Assembly: GCA_963969595.1 (NCBI GenBank) | Contig: OZ018414.1 | Coordinates: 23,233,660-23,297,659 of the forward strand | Source of the DNA: Neckera pumila | Lineage: Eukaryota > Streptophyta > Bryopsida > Hypnales > Neckeraceae | Length of the DNA: 64,000 nucleotides | Reading direction: 5' to 3' | In this document: piece by piece, positions 47,400 through 60,274 of the stretch | How positions within the stretch are numbered: position 1 is the stretch's first letter | Layout: each line of letters opens with the position of its first letter | The notes under the pieces: model-generated | The model's database searches: none | Told to the model about the DNA's origin: nothing | Seen by the model: only the letters and a program-made list of their open reading frames with translations | Program-made: the position numbers and the translations under genes

Positions 47400-48839
47400 C
47401 TTACAAAACATACCAAATTGTTGCTTGACCTCGGTATTGTTCAAGTCAAAGTTTTTAAGGATGTCTGACATGCAGTTGTCCCATGCTCCATCTCCACCGA
47501 TGCTATTATTGAGCCAAAAGATACGTCCAGAAGAAGGCTTAGTAAACGAAAAACTAGACAATCTTCCTTGTCATCAAAAAGTATCAAAAGAGACTTACAT
47601 AACACTTCTCTGGTTCGAACAATCAATGAAAAACCAACTCGTAAAACTTACAACATGTCTTGCAATTGTTGCCGATACTGGGGATTCTGCATCATTCCTG
47701 CATACATCATTGCATGATCAACCTTATGGATGCTTCAATCAGACAGCAACATGAAGCAATTGAAATTTGAGAACTATTTACCTACAATCCATATCAGATT
47801 ACATTTTTTCTACTTCACTGTCTGCACTCTGACGAGTCTTTGCATCTTTCATTAATCACAAACCAATACAAAGAAATGATCGTGCAATATTATCAACACT
47901 CACATTTGAAAGTAGTTGGGTTCCTCATTTCTTCAGGCAAGTACTTGATAGACACAAATGGAAACATATCCACATGCAAGTCAGAAAGTGGAGCAGCATA
48001 ATTATCAGCCTAGCATCCAACCCCTGGTCTACATATTTTTAAGTTTTGCATGTTTTCAAAAACTATCTCTATAAGAAAAAGCATAGACTAAAAAGCCTTA
48101 CGGATAAACCATCTTTTAGACTGTTGGATCCTTCATCATCTTTTCCAATTGTTCCACACTGAAAACCGTCTGCTTCACCTTTCCGGCACCAATCCAGGCT
48201 ATTGATAACAACGACAACATCTATAAGAGCTTGCCAAGAAGAGCTTAAGGTCCCCTCCATATATGATGAAATCCCTCTTTTCCAAAAAAGGTAGGCCCCC
48301 ATAAAACCAAGAAGCGAGACTATCCAAAGATGCCCTCAAAAGCGACAGGATAGTACAAAGAGGAGCATCACATCAGTGGCATTACTACAACTTGAACCCC
48401 CGGTACTACTTTATCTCCTTTGCATTTCTGATGGCCTGTCAACAAAAGAGCAGCGACCAAGCTAAAAACTAATTTGAATGATCAAGTTTCTCTGTCATAC
48501 AGCAAGATAGGACAGGACAAGAATGATTCAAGTGAGTATACCAAGTCATCACATCGTGAAGTCAAGCCCAGTAGGTGAGGTCACGGTATTCTAGAAAAAA
48601 ATTCGATGAACCTTACATTCATTGAATGATGGTCCTGCTCCAGCTCCACTGTTGCTCATGTCGGTATCTGCAAAGAAAGACCTAGTCGGCTCAAATGCAG
48701 ATGGAGCTTGATCATTGAACCTTGCTACAGCTTGCTACTCTCTTTCTAATATATCAGAAGCGTTGACATTGGTAAAAGCTGTCAAACCAACGAAATAAAC
48801 GATTTCAACCAATACACAGTCGTGGTGTAAACCCTTCCT
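47400..48839 (-). other. Harbinger interior, unrecognised segments
   Basis: Minus-strand frames at about 47400-47561 (NSIGGDGAWDNCMSD, LKNFDLNNTEVKQQF) and 48069-48302 (TLSSSWQALIDVVVVINSLD) look protein-like, but I cannot assign them. They may be pieces of other captured genes or of older element coding sequence. Confidence 0.3.
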
Positions 48840-49132
48840 CTCACCTCTATCAGTCTTGTAATAAGCGATTGGGTGGATCAATGGATCAAAATAAAAAGCT
48901 GGCAAATCCGGATCCTTTGACTTGATATACATAACCATCGGAGTGTGATAGACTCCAAGCTTCACTTTTCAAGGACAATTGTTGTACAAGTGCGGGAATG
49001 CAATCATGTATTCAATTTGCAGTGGAGAGCAAATAATGAGCTTCTTTATGTCATTAAACTCATTCCAATCTTCATATCCTTTCTCCATATTACGGTACAG
49101 AGGCTCAAATTTAGGACCTCCTTGAATGCATA
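48840..49132 (-). pseudogene. PRP8 fragment A (N-terminal third), pseudogene
   Basis: The minus strand reads [44 protein letters not shown], then [20 protein letters not shown] and YFDPLIHPI. These match the conserved PRP8 region with [20 protein letters not shown] and [16 protein letters not shown] follows NNCP and a base is missing before GGPKFEP. Similarity fades past [10 protein letters not shown]. Confidence 0.92.
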
Positions 49133-49186
49133 CACACTTCTATCAAGATTCACATTGTGCTTCATGAGACGCATGCACTTGCTTCT
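49133..49186 (-). pseudogene. PRP8 fragment B', second copy of [10 protein letters not shown]
   Basis: The minus strand reads [14 protein letters not shown] and then joins fragment A at YAF. The same PRP8 motif occurs in fragment B 2 kb away, so this is a second, separately rearranged copy. In intact PRP8 this motif lies far downstream of fragment A, so here the order is scrambled. Confidence 0.85.
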
Positions 49187-50398
49187 TCCATTGTCCAGAT
49201 ATTAATTCTACGCTTTTATTCTCCACTATTACTACTCTTGTCCCTGTCCAACTGCGATCCCTAGTAGAAGGTGAGCATTCTATCCGATACAAAGAGTTTT
49301 CTTTAAGGAAAAGAACTCAATACAGAGCTTACTTTGGAGGGAGTTGATCGAGGCTATCTAGTTATAGATTTTTTGGTCTTTGTTTCACATGAATAGAGTA
49401 CCACCTAAGAAGGTACTTTCATGTGATAAATAAAAATGAATGTAGGTGGAGAGATAGCTACGCTACTAGTTTACAAGAAGATACACTTTAGGAAGCACGA
49501 AGATGTCCTGTCACCCACGCAGCCCACCATTTCACACGTGAATCTGCGCAACACAAGTGATGACAACATCTCAATAGCAATCGGGCCCTCATCACCATGG
49601 TAAGCACGGGGCGCTATGATTTAGTACTCATCATGAAAGTGCAACTCCATAACATAGAAGCAATCATCAAAAGACCGCAACAATCGGCTCAAAGCTAAGC
49701 AGATTGCTGCTCTAGGTACGCGCAAAAATCTCCTCGCAATATAATATCAAATCATTCATCCACTCCCTAGTGCCTTGGTAAACCACCCTTGGCGAGCACT
49801 ATAAATCTCATTGTAGGTGGAGTGATCAACTTACAATCCTCATCACTAACACTCACAAATTGAGTTGATTTGAGCAAAGTCATTGAATATCCCTACTCCC
49901 TTGCAGTCTTGCACTTCAGCCTTTTTCTTTTGGTAAAAAAAGCAATAGGTCTCTGTAATAATGGAAAGTTAGGTCTCCAAGTAATTTTTTGTTGTCTTTC
50001 TATACTTTTGTTTCAATGGTGTTGTTTTTGAAAGTGCTGTAGGGTAGGTCTACTCTTGTCAAGGAAGGGGGAAATAAGAATCTATCCTAACCCAAGCTTA
50101 AAATTTTAAAACGCAAAGATACGTTTTAGAATTACAATTTCAAAAAGAGAAGAATCAGGGTTCATTGGAGATCAAGCGCAAGACGAGAACTGACCATGAA
50201 TTTGAATGCAAACATGGAGATAACTGAGATTCAAGAGTCCTAGAACATGAGCTTACATTGGAACATGAGTTGAGTCTTGAAACATGAGCTTACATTGAAA
50301 CAACGGGTAGTACAAATTGGAATCAAGTCGCTAATTTCCAAATAACGCCTACTAGGGAAGCAAACTAGATTGGAAGTCTAGATGTACCAAATTGAACC
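49187..50398. other. Harbinger interior, no recognisable gene
   Basis: Minus-strand translation near 49830-49540 gives short coding-like runs (LSRLLRSFDDCFYVMELHFH, YHGDEGPIAIEMLSS) interrupted by stops. These could be another captured and decayed gene fragment, which I do not recognise. The rest is A+T-rich. Confidence 0.3.
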
Positions 50399-51241
50399 TC
50401 ATTCTAGGGGTGCTTTGAAGTGTAGACCAAGAATGGCCCTAACCTGGGACCTGAATTTGACATCACTAATGGTGCCCAAATACTTTGCATGCTCCAAGTT
50501 CGCAATTTTAGCAGCTTTCTTTTTCTCCATCTTGATGTCCATCTTCAAAGAGAGAAGAGCCTCCTTCCCTTCCGTTTTGACTTCCATACTACATGCAATG
50601 GATTTCATATTCTTAGATTGAGTTGCTAGGAGCTCAGCTTTTGATGGTAGCTTTTGATTTGACGAGGGGCTTAGTGAACAAATACCTGCTCCATGGGTGG
50701 GTGTTTGCGGCCCTGGACTCGCATCCCGTACTTGACTGGGCGCCATTCCAGGTGATGAAGGCTTGGAAAATGTTGTTGGCGAGTTCCCACCACCTGACGA
50801 TGTTTGCTCTAGCATGTTTTGGTGAAGCCTCAAAATGTTGCATGTTGCATGGGAATCTATGTTTCTCAAGCGGGTGAGAACGTCGTCGGCTTGCAGGACA
50901 GCCCTATTTGATCCTTCTTCATTTGACGTGCCTGTCTTAAGCTCCTTGAGGGTCTCCCGAAGCCTGTCCTTCAAAGTCTCCTCTACAAACTTGTTGCCAG
51001 GATGCTCACAAAGGAATTGGTCGTAAACCAATTTCCACACCTTCCCTAGCACCAACTGTGTGACACTCGTCTTGCCCATGCTGTAGGCCGCAAAGTGAGT
51101 TGTGTAGGCCGCAACTAGAGAGGAGAGGACAACAAAATCAACAATAGGGCGGTGGATCTTCTCCTGACGTGGCAATTTTGCCGGTTGTTGAGAAAGGCAC
51201 TGGGAGTCCAACACAGTGCAATCATCTGGTTCGTTGGCCAT
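50399..51241 (-). CDS. Harbinger second protein, Myb/SANT-like (putative)
   Basis: This is an intact frame of 280 residues from the Met in MANEPDDC; an in-frame upstream Met at 51400 would give 333 residues. I prefer the inner ATG because a ttgcag acceptor-like site lies just upstream of it, so the earlier part may be leader or intron. The N-terminal half has a helical block with spaced aromatics, KTSVTQLVLGKVWKLVYDQF, then CEHPGNKF and LKDRLRETLKELK. This is the layout of the trihelix Myb/SANT-like domain in PIF/Harbinger accessory proteins. The middle is Ser/Pro-rich (SPGMAPSQVRDASPGPQTP) and the C-terminus is Lys-rich (KMDIKMEKKKAAKIANLEHA). In studied elements the accessory protein carries the transposase into the nucleus and helps it bind. 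Position and orientation opposite to the transposase fit this. The Myb assignment is weak at sequence level. Confidence 0.6.
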   Translation of the reverse strand: MANEPDDCTVLDSQCLSQQPAKLPRQEKIHRPIVDFVVLSSLVAAYTTHFAAYSMGKTSVTQLVLGKVWKLVYDQFLCEHPGNKFVEETLKDRLRETLKELKTGTSNEEGSNRAVLQADDVLTRLRNIDSHATCNILRLHQNMLEQTSSGGGNSPTTFSKPSSPGMAPSQVRDASPGPQTPTHGAGICSLSPSSNQKLPSKAELLATQSKNMKSIACSMEVKTEGKEALLSLKMDIKMEKKKAAKIANLEHAKYLGTISDVKFRSQVRAILGLHFKAPLE

Positions 51242-51560
51242 GGGAAATCTGCAATGTAAAAATTGAAATGTGGCTGTTTCACTCACTCTCCACACCTTAC
51301 GGGACCAAATCAGAAACCCTAAGTGACTTTGCGACTTCTTCACACAGCAAGAATTGACGAAAATCATCACGTGGCATCGCTCACAAAGAGGGCATTTCAC
51401 TCAGGTCACTAATTGCAGAAATACCCAATAAGATGCATTGTAAACAGAACTGAACGAAAATCAAAGCGGAAGGAATTGAAGCATATGATGCACCTTTGCA
51501 AACCTGGTGAGGCAACTGTTGCCGTGCTCGCATCCCCAACATCGTGCATGCAGTGGAAAC

Positions 51561-51687
51561 CCTTCACCTAAGCTACGCACTCGCGAGTGAAAGACCACCT
51601 GCTGCGCCCTCCCGACACGCCTAGAAATCCTTCGCCTAAGTCACGTACGCCCACAAGTGAAAGACCACCTGCTCTGCCCTCCCGACG
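51561..51687. repeat. Direct repeat near right end of Harbinger element
   Basis: Two units, starting ccttcacctaagctacgcac (51561) and ccttcgcctaagtcacgtac (51629), each run through gtgaaagaccacctgct and gccctcccgac. The period is 68-70 bp. Subterminal repeats of this kind often serve as transposase or accessory-protein binding sites, but that is inference here. Confidence 0.75.
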
Positions 51688-51875
51688 CTTGCGACCACAA
51701 CCCCACAGGCAAAGTCCGGACGGAACTTTTTTTTGGTCGATTTTGGCGCGACAAAAGTTTGATATGGTCTTTCGTATTGGGTACGTCAGGTGTGGGCGAC
51801 TTTTTGCCCAAAATCTGCTTTTTTACAAAACTGTGGGGTTTAAACCCCAATTTTGAGTACTTTACGAATAACTCT

Positions 51876-53789
51876 AATGTCATCAAGAACTTAACATTTA
51901 TTAACCCTTAAAAGACAATGCATGCAAACCCTACAGGCTTTTTGAAAGTCTCATCTAAAAATTTTGCATAATTCTTGGTTCTAAATATTTTTAAGTTTAC
52001 TACACAAAATGGTATGTGAGCTCCCAATTCATCACTTGGAACTCATAGTTTTCTTTTTTTTTAAACTTTGCAGTTTAAGTTATAAAAATATGCAAAAAGA
52101 CCAAAAAAGAGTGTAAGACCAAATTAGATTTATTGCATACCAATGTAGCATTTGGTAAATAATAGGCTTTTATCCCTAGAATATCCCTAAAATCCCACTT
52201 GTAAATAGGTTAGATCCCCGGAAATAGTGGGAATTCAAAGGTTTAAGTTTTTTTTTAATCCAAAATAGTCTAAATTACTGTGCATGTGGCTCTGTTTGGA
52301 TAAATTGGTCCGAGGAAAGTCTAAATAGGCCCAAAAGGAAGATTTTCCCAGAAAGATTGCCTCAACCACCTAATTTCTAGATTCACCTTCAATTGTTGCA
52401 CGTGTGATTGATTTCTCAACCTCTTGAAGCTTCTTCTCACTATCGATTTTGCAGGTTGCTATATTGTGACTGGTATAGGGGTCAACAGCGCAACGGGACC
52501 ATTAGTTGGCGGTTTAAGCAATTCTTTTTTGGGATGCATTTTGCAGAGGCTAAGCAAAAAAAAAACAAGTTAGAATTTATTACTTCAAAATGTAGTTCCA
52601 CAAGCAGAAATTCTTCAAATGTTTTCTTGACGTTGAACGTAGAATACAAATATTTTGTTTTGAGATCATGCAAAGAACATCACCTATTAAGTTGATTGTT
52701 GAACTATAGATTCATAAGATATCAAGCTACTCAAAGGAATGTCGATTTCTTGATGATACCCCAAACATCAAGAAAGCGTGTCGATCCATGCAGAGTTTTT
52801 GGAATAAATACCTTGAGACTAGCGTCATTAGACGCTTTTTGTGTTTTTGGTGTTGTTGTAATTAATCTTTGGGCCTACAAAGAATTGCTTCCAAATGACT
52901 AGAAGTAGGAGAGGGATAGCAAACAACATGTCACTGGAATATGCAGAGAGGAGTCGAGGGAGAGATAATTTTGATATCTACAGTTCATACCATGTTGTGC
53001 AGAAGGAGAATAGGAGTTAGCTAGTATTGGGAGGGCATTGTAAAGGAAACAAACCATCAGATTACAGTGATGTTGTACTTTAGGGCAATTGTAGTTGTAG
53101 TTCAAATACGTTAGACTATTCAAGTGAAGTTTGTGTTTTATACAGGATTAAAAAGGGTGAAAAAGTTGTTAACACTCTAGAAACAATCGTTAAGTCTCTA
53201 ATGAATGTAGATGAGGCAAGACCTCCCATAAAGCACCTTTACTACCTAAGAAACCTCAAGGACAAAAAAAGATTGGCAAGATTGTGCTACTTAAATCACA
53301 TTCAGCTTATTCAGGCCTATTTTTTATGACCACTTAAAAATGTCCTCCAAATTGCATGTTGTGTTGCGTGCTTCCCATGATTAAAAAATTCTTTGTTTGA
53401 TTGGAGTGAAAAATGATCATTTAAAATATAAAACAAAAATAAGTTTGATTAAATAGTTTGATTGAAGTGTGCAATTACTAAGCCTGGATGATTTAATCTC
53501 TCAATTTGCTCTATGATATGTCTAAAATTCAATCTCATTTTTATATAATCAAGAACATCAAAGTGAATTCATATAATTTTTTTAAAGTGACCTGAGCGAT
53601 TATCAATAACGTACTACGTAGACAAATACACAATCAACAAACCTCACTCACCTTTGCCTAGACGTTGAATATGCTGCTCATCATCTCTTTGCGTCTAATG
53701 ATCTGAAAACCTGCATCCCATTGAATCCTTGCCAACAAAAGTTCACATTAGAGAACCTTCATCTTTGATCTACAACTAGTAATTGTTTA
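51876..53789. other. Gene-free stretch with a repeat copy
   Basis: At 51900 TTAACCCTTAAAAGACAATG resembles a left end of the TTAA family, but no right end was found. About 52030-52290 is a diverged copy of the inner part of the right arm of the giant inverted repeat (21850-22110), sharing words such as gcataccaatgtagcatttgg, cacttgtaaataggt and gtgggaattc. Short frames only. Confidence 0.45.
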
Positions 53790-55601
53790 CACTATAAGTA
53801 ATCCGTGTTTTTTCCAGACATGCGATTTTGACATGAGAGCATCCCTTGCAGTGTCCTCTCACGTCAGTGTAGACGTCATTTTTTTCGCGTCATGGCTAAC
53901 ACACAAAAAACATCAAAAATCTTAGATAACATGGCCTGATGTTTTCATGTAAAAGTTCAGACATAAGAAGGGACATAGGTCCAAGGGCTATTGAAATTCA
54001 GCCATGTGGCTGCCATGTTGGCGCTATGTCAGCGACGGAGCCCATATGTGCAATTTTTTCATCCGGCCCGTTGGTGTCACGGCAAATGATGTAGCAAATG
54101 ACGTGCCACGGGAAAAGTGATGTGGCATCCACCAATGATGATGTGTTAGTCCTAGTCAGCATAGTTTTATGCCATCCAAAGGCTTTTTGAGACATTTTTT
54201 GAAATGTCAAATTAGACGTCCAAATGCTTTTTAAGACGTCAACTTAGACATCTAGACATTTTTTGTGATGTCAACTTAAACATCCAAATTTTTTGGGGCG
54301 TCATCTTAGACATTTGCATTCCATCATGAACACCTCTTGAAATGTCCAGTATGATTTAATTAAACAAAATCATGTCACCTCTGATATTCATATGGACAGT
54401 GACACATGTCCTACATAATACACATATGCATTTTATAATATCCAATAGAGCCTATTATACACAATATCCCATACATAATACACCATACATCATACGCCGC
54501 ATATCATACACTATACATTATATATAATATGCCACACATAATACACCATATTTGGCAAATACATCACATAGCTCTAAAAACCATTTATTGTGATGTAAAT
54601 AGAGTTACAAGACAAGCCCCTTATACAAGTGGGGTGCCAAGAGGTAAGACAAACCATATGGGATATATAAAACGCATAAATTATATTACAAATAGAAGTT
54701 GCACAATGGTGTCGTCGAGGACATGCAAATGTTCGAACGGATATGTTGGTATTATTCACAACATTTGTGTAAAGACATCTATACTCATGAAATTATGTGC
54801 AATATGATTAAAACCTTTGTGCACTACAATAAAGGGCTTACTTATAAACGGAAAATAATGTATGCTCATATTCTCACAGACATCGTTGAAGGTGATATCT
54901 AAGTCCAATGGATATCTATAAATGTATTTGCAGACATTAACATAAACGTCCATGATTCCAGTGTAGGGAAGGGCGCGTCCCCAATGAAAAAGCAAGCGCA
55001 AAAAAGAGGACACTTGCATGTCGGAGATGGCATTGTCATCTCCATTGATGTCTGCGTAAACATGTGGATATCAACTCGGATGTCTATAAAGACGTGTGGA
55101 TATCTACTTGGATATCTACAAAGACAGTGCTTGACGTGCATCAGAGCACTCCAGCATGATGATGTGGCACGCCCAGTCAGCACATTTAGATGCCATGTCA
55201 TCAAATTTCCACGTCACCTGCCACGTCAGACATCTTGGTCAATCTTTTTTTCATGGGCATGCCATTTGACTGCCCCTCTCCTTTTTTTACCTTGGGCAGG
55301 CTTTTTTTTCACTGTAGTAAAAATGATTGACTTATTTGCGATCAAAATGACCAAAATTGCTGAAGTGGCAATCCAGGTTTTTGCAAACGTTGTAAAAAAT
55401 GGATACATGCCTTCAATTGTGTCTAAAAAAACATCATTGTCTTCCAAAGAATCACTATGTTTTCACATAAATCTATGGATGCTCAACCAAACATCCACAA
55501 AAATCCAACTCCAGAAGCCGACCACCCATAAACAGCATGATGTCCCGTTAGACATCCATGTTTGAGGCCTGACACCAAAAAGACACGGGTTTCTTATAGT
55601 G
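53790..55601. mobile_element. CACTA-type non-autonomous transposon, 1.8 kb
   Basis: The left end is CACTATAAGTAATCCGTG and the reverse complement of the right end is CACTATAAGAAACCCGTG, both continuing into T-runs. TTA flanks both ends (53787-53789 and 55602-55604), the 3-bp duplication typical of CACTA elements. Subterminal regions contain many copies of gacatc/gacgtc-type words, such as gacgtcaacttagacatcta at the left and ggatatctac at the right, like the subterminal motifs of this superfamily. A frame of 193 codons at 54984-55565 has no transposase similarity. Confidence 0.88.
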
Positions 55602-58187
55602 TTATACAAACTGAGAGCAAATTTCACTGAAGTGAATAGAAGATTGACAATAACAACATGATAGGATTCATCTACAACATTCATCACAGAGAATACATTT
55701 CAATGGCCACATATGTGAAAGTTGAAATGCATTAGTTATTATAAATTTATTAGAAAGATTAACCCATGGCACCAAAACAAGATGGAAGACTTCTATTTCA
55801 TTGTAATTTCTAAAAGATTTCTCTTCCAGTTGAATGACATATAAAAATTTATAATTATAAGAAGATAGTATGAAAAGTATCAAAAAAAACTTACAGCCAT
55901 TGTCTTCATGCAATATATAAATATCAATTGTGTATATATATATATATATATATACTCAATTAAATATCATTGGTATTCAACTTCTTTCCTTCCTTATATA
56001 ATAAGGTAAAGAGAACCTTAATCTTTTATTTTTTAGGTGATTTACCTATTTTTAAATTTTAAATAACTCTAGGAGTAGAATTAATAGAGCAAGTAATGGA
56101 CTACATTGAAGTAGAGGTGACTTTATTTTAAATTTGTTCTAGTAAATTCTAAATATATTAAAGTAAGTTTCAATTTGGACCTCTAATTCAAGAGCTCTAG
56201 TGCTTCCTTCAATTCCATATTCAAATTGGTGTTTGACTTACTTTGTCTATATTCAAAATAAATGTAATGGTGAATTTACTTTAAATGGTTTTTAAAAGTA
56301 GGAGTTCAAAAAATAAAATAAAAACAATTTGAAAAGTATAAAGGTTATAGTAACAATATTTACAAACTTCCACATATAAGAACATCAACTAAGAAGAAAT
56401 ATATCCATTATTCATTCTTCAAGACTGTCAAACATTCATTTTCAAAATTCAGCATTGTTATAATGGCACGAGCTCTGCAAAGACCTAGATTAGTCATGTG
56501 CACTTGTTGGTTCATTGTCTTAGAGGGAGACATGTTTGGAAAGCTACATATGACAGACACAAAGTTGAATCTGAGAGATGGGCACGTATTAATGAAAATA
56601 TATTCAATGAAAGACAAGGACATGATGCACCACCTCTTGATGATGTATTGGAAGTTGAAGGAACTATTGATTCTAATGAAAATAGAGAAGACAATACAAT
56701 AGATGATGAAAGGAATGAGGGCGATCCGAGGGGCGATCAAAACAATGATGAACTTTGTAGACGGCATGATATATAGCTTGTTTGACAAATGACGTAGAAT
56801 ATGACATCACAAATGACAACAACCGTGACATAGCTTATGATATGGCCAAAGATGTGGCTAGTGATTCAGCAAGTGATATCTCAAAAGATTCCACGGTTGA
56901 TATGCCTACCAACAAGGTTGGTGACATAGAGGGAGACCCACAACATGGTATAGCAAGTGAAAGAGAGGATGAGTGGTCCTTGAATGCTTTGAATATGCAT
57001 TCATTAAAATACAGATTGACTAGGATTCTTTCAATTGTCCAATCTCCTGCCAAGATTCCATTGTGTGCCATTTATTTGATGGATTAAGACCTGAAGATGT
57101 TCATAACAATGATCCAAAATTGGGTGCCATTTTTAGAGAGATGGTATAAGTGTTTCTAACTCCACCCTTGAGTCAGAACGTTGCACACAGATTCTAGCGA
57201 CTTTTGAATGGAGATTACTCCTGGGTGTGTAAATCCTAATCAAGTGTTTGCCTTCCAAGCAATGGACACTTTTTATTATTGTAAATCCTATCAAATTCAA
57301 ATAGTTTGAAGCCTAATCGTTAAATGGTTAGAACGTCGTGGTTAAATTATTTATGAGGTGGAAATAAAATCTAATCTAAACTAAATTTGTATATAGGCAA
57401 AGTGATAAAATATAACTCTTTCTTTCCAGAATGGTAAAGAAAATTAGATTCCGAGATTCCTAGTAAAAAGTATCAACGGATGAAGTTTGACTTTGAATCT
57501 AATTAACCTAAAAATTTCATCCGCGAGTTTAAAATAGTAAATTAATTCAAAATAATTTCAAATTTTAGGGTTGAGTTTTAAATTCTTCTAACTATTGAAT
57601 TCTAAAATTAAACCTAATTTTGACCTAAATAAAAGAATTTCATCTAAAATTGGTCCCACACTTTATCCAAACTTTTATCCTTCAAAAATAAAATGTTTTC
57701 AAAAGTAAAAGTGGATTTGGAATCTCTTAAGATCCCTTGGTTGATTCCAACTTTAAGAGATTCCTTGGTGATGAATTCCTAACTTCTTATTCACTTTTAT
57801 GATTAAAGTTCAATTATTTCTTGTTTTTTGATTATTTTCTAAGTTTGATATGTTTTCAAATTCCTCTAAAAATCAAATATTGTTTTTTAAATTTAAATTT
57901 AAATTTCTAAGACTTTGACCTAAAAATTGACCTCTAATTTCCTAACTTTAATTCTAAATTATTTCAATAAGCAAAAGGGAAAGGGAAAACTATCATATCT
58001 TTGTATCAACAGTTGCTGTGGTGCAGTCATTGCAGATCAGTAATATAATAGTTTTGTAGTATCCATTGTTCTCCATTGTGTGTGGTTTGTCTGCCTATTT
58101 GGTGAGTAAGTGAAAATTAGATCATTTTGAAAATCTTCCTTTCTGTATTCTATCTTGCTAAATTCCCCTACAAAGATTTGTTATTTC
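55602..58187. other. Gene-poor stretch with (TA)n tract and unrecognised frames
   Basis: A (TA)n run lies at 55933-55954. Plus-strand frames at 56498-56776 (ESERWARINENIFNERQGHD, DDVLEVEGTIDSN) and 56782-57087 (a run of D/S/V/A-rich repeats) look protein-like and follow each other in different frames, as in a decayed gene, but I cannot name them. About 57255 matches 15390 (dispersed repeat). The rest is A+T-rich with nothing to report. Confidence 0.35.
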
Positions 58188-58405
58188 CACTATAAGAAAC
58201 TCACATTTTAGGTGACGAGCCTTGATTTTTCTTGATAGATTTTAGTGGACATTGAATGCAACAAACCCATGTTTTTGGTCAACAAAAATGCCCAATGTAA
58301 CATCAATGTTGACATAAAATCATGAATTGGTTTCATTGAATGTCTACTAAAACCTGTTAAGAAAAATCAAGGCTTGTAACCTAAAATGCAGGTTTCTTAT
58401 CATAC
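58188..58405. repeat. CACTA-like foldback MITE, about 218 bp
   Basis: It begins CACTATAAGAAACTCACATT and its right half is the reverse complement over about 75 bp (ttttaggt, gccttgatttttctt, ggacattgaatg). The outermost bases at the right (cttatcata) have diverged from the expected cttatagtg, so no clean duplication can be read. The end is shared with the element at 53790-55601 and the motif at 8680. Confidence 0.8.
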
Positions 58406-60274
58406 TACTAAAATCATAACTCCCTCTATAATATCACAAATGCTACCATTAATAATAGGGGCTCATGCTTGCTATGCTACACATTCATTGTATCACATAT
58501 TAGTAAAATTTTGATATATTTGAATAGAATGCATGATAATGATTTCAATAAGTCTTTGAAATAATTAATTTTAATATTTTGTAAAAACATTTTCAATCAT
58601 GCATACAAAAAAATTATATTTTCACACAATGTTATGTTACAAAAATAGAGTAGTAGTTTGCAATCACCTCTGTAATATCACTTTTACAGCTTTTATGATT
58701 TCAAAATTCTATTGCTACTACCAAATGATTTGAGAAATTTATTCAATTGAAGCAATTTTGGATTTCACAACAATTAAGTTGTTCATGAAGTTTTGAAATT
58801 TACAAGTTTTTCTTTTCAATTCACCAAGTTTTGGGTTGCCGTTGTTCGTAAAATTGAATCAACTTTTGAACGCATTATTATAAATGTGTATCTTTTATAG
58901 TATTCACCATTGCATATATTTCATTCATCATATATTCAATAAATTTCTATTGTCCATTTCAATATATGCTTACTTATAAACAAAATTATATAAAGATTTT
59001 AGTGATTTTGCTTTAAAGATTTATTAAAAATTTTGTTTTGCATTTTATCTAATACATAAAAATTCTAATAAAATTCTAATGATGAATGCGTAGCATAGAA
59101 GGCGCCAACCGCTAGTAGTATTCAAAATATTTAATTCCATTCCTTTAGATATTTGGAATTAAACTAAATAATAAGTGGTTCCTAGTTGGTTCTAAAAGTA
59201 ATTTTAAACTAAATTGAACTGCAAGGACCTAATTCCAATTGCCTTGTCAATTCTTTTAGTTTCCAAATTAAATTTAAAGAATGGTTTTTTTGTCAAATTA
59301 TCCAATTCAATTAATTCAATCATAATTAATTTACTTGTTATCTATTAATTTATTAGTTTAGTTGGATTATTCTAAGATATGTGTTGAATTTTGTTTTGTT
59401 TTCTATTTAGAAAATTAGGCCTAATACCGTATGTGTAGGTCAGTTTTGTAAATAACTCTGGAAAATTTGGAAGATGTCAAAATTTAAAAAATCATTTACA
59501 ACTATTTCTAAAAATCTGAAATAATTGTTTTTGAAAAAATTAGAAAAAACAACACATTTACGCATGAATAGAAAGAATCAATCCAAAATTAGGAGCATCT
59601 TCATAAAGTGCAACAAACAAAAAAAAATCTTGTCTCCCTGCCGAAATGTTGAATTGCTAAAACTAAACTATTTTGGCATTCAACCACTAATTTCTAACAG
59701 AATCAAATTTAGTGACAAAAAATCAAATTCTTCAATAGTAAAACAAATAAAAGATCGGAATGATTCTAAATGAATAGGAAAAAGAATAAAATCAAAGAAT
59801 AATTTCAAAAGGAATAGTGAGATCCTTACCAAATAAAGTTTTGATTCTTTCTTCCTTGTTGAAGTGTCTAACTTTCTTCTTCTTCTGCTTCTATTGCTAC
59901 TCAATTCATTCTTATGTTGTTTTTTGAGGTTGGAATTTAGAGCTATAAAGAGTTGGAGAGTTGTGAGCTTGATTTTTTTTAAGAGTGATGTAAGTTGACT
60001 TGTAGAATCTTTATGTTGCACGTGAGTTGTAAAATGTAATTTCCAAATTAAAAATGACAAATTGGAGTTCCAATAAAGCTACCTGATTGTTTGTTTTTGA
60101 ATTGGCCTGGAGTACCGACTGGCTTGGAGCCCAAACTACTTGGAGCTCGAACTGGTCTGGAGCTTGATTGGCCTCAATACCAGCTCCTCTTGGTCCAATC
60201 CCCAGCTCCCTTAGTCCGCTGGCTTGAAATTTGGCCTTGTCTGGCTTTGAAATCTAGCCTTGTCTAGCTTTTAA
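58406..60274. other. Gene-free stretch
   Basis: A+T-rich throughout. The block at 59440-59640 is a diverged copy of 25400-25640. Frames at 59525-59773 and 59680-60060 overlap on opposite strands and have no recognisable motif. A G+C-richer block at 60100-60250 repeats ggcttggagc/ctggcttgaaat-type words. Confidence 0.4.

Noticed and set aside
54984..55565. 193-codon frame inside the CACTA-type element
   Set aside because: It crosses subterminal repeat words and has no similarity to CACTA transposases; probably chance.
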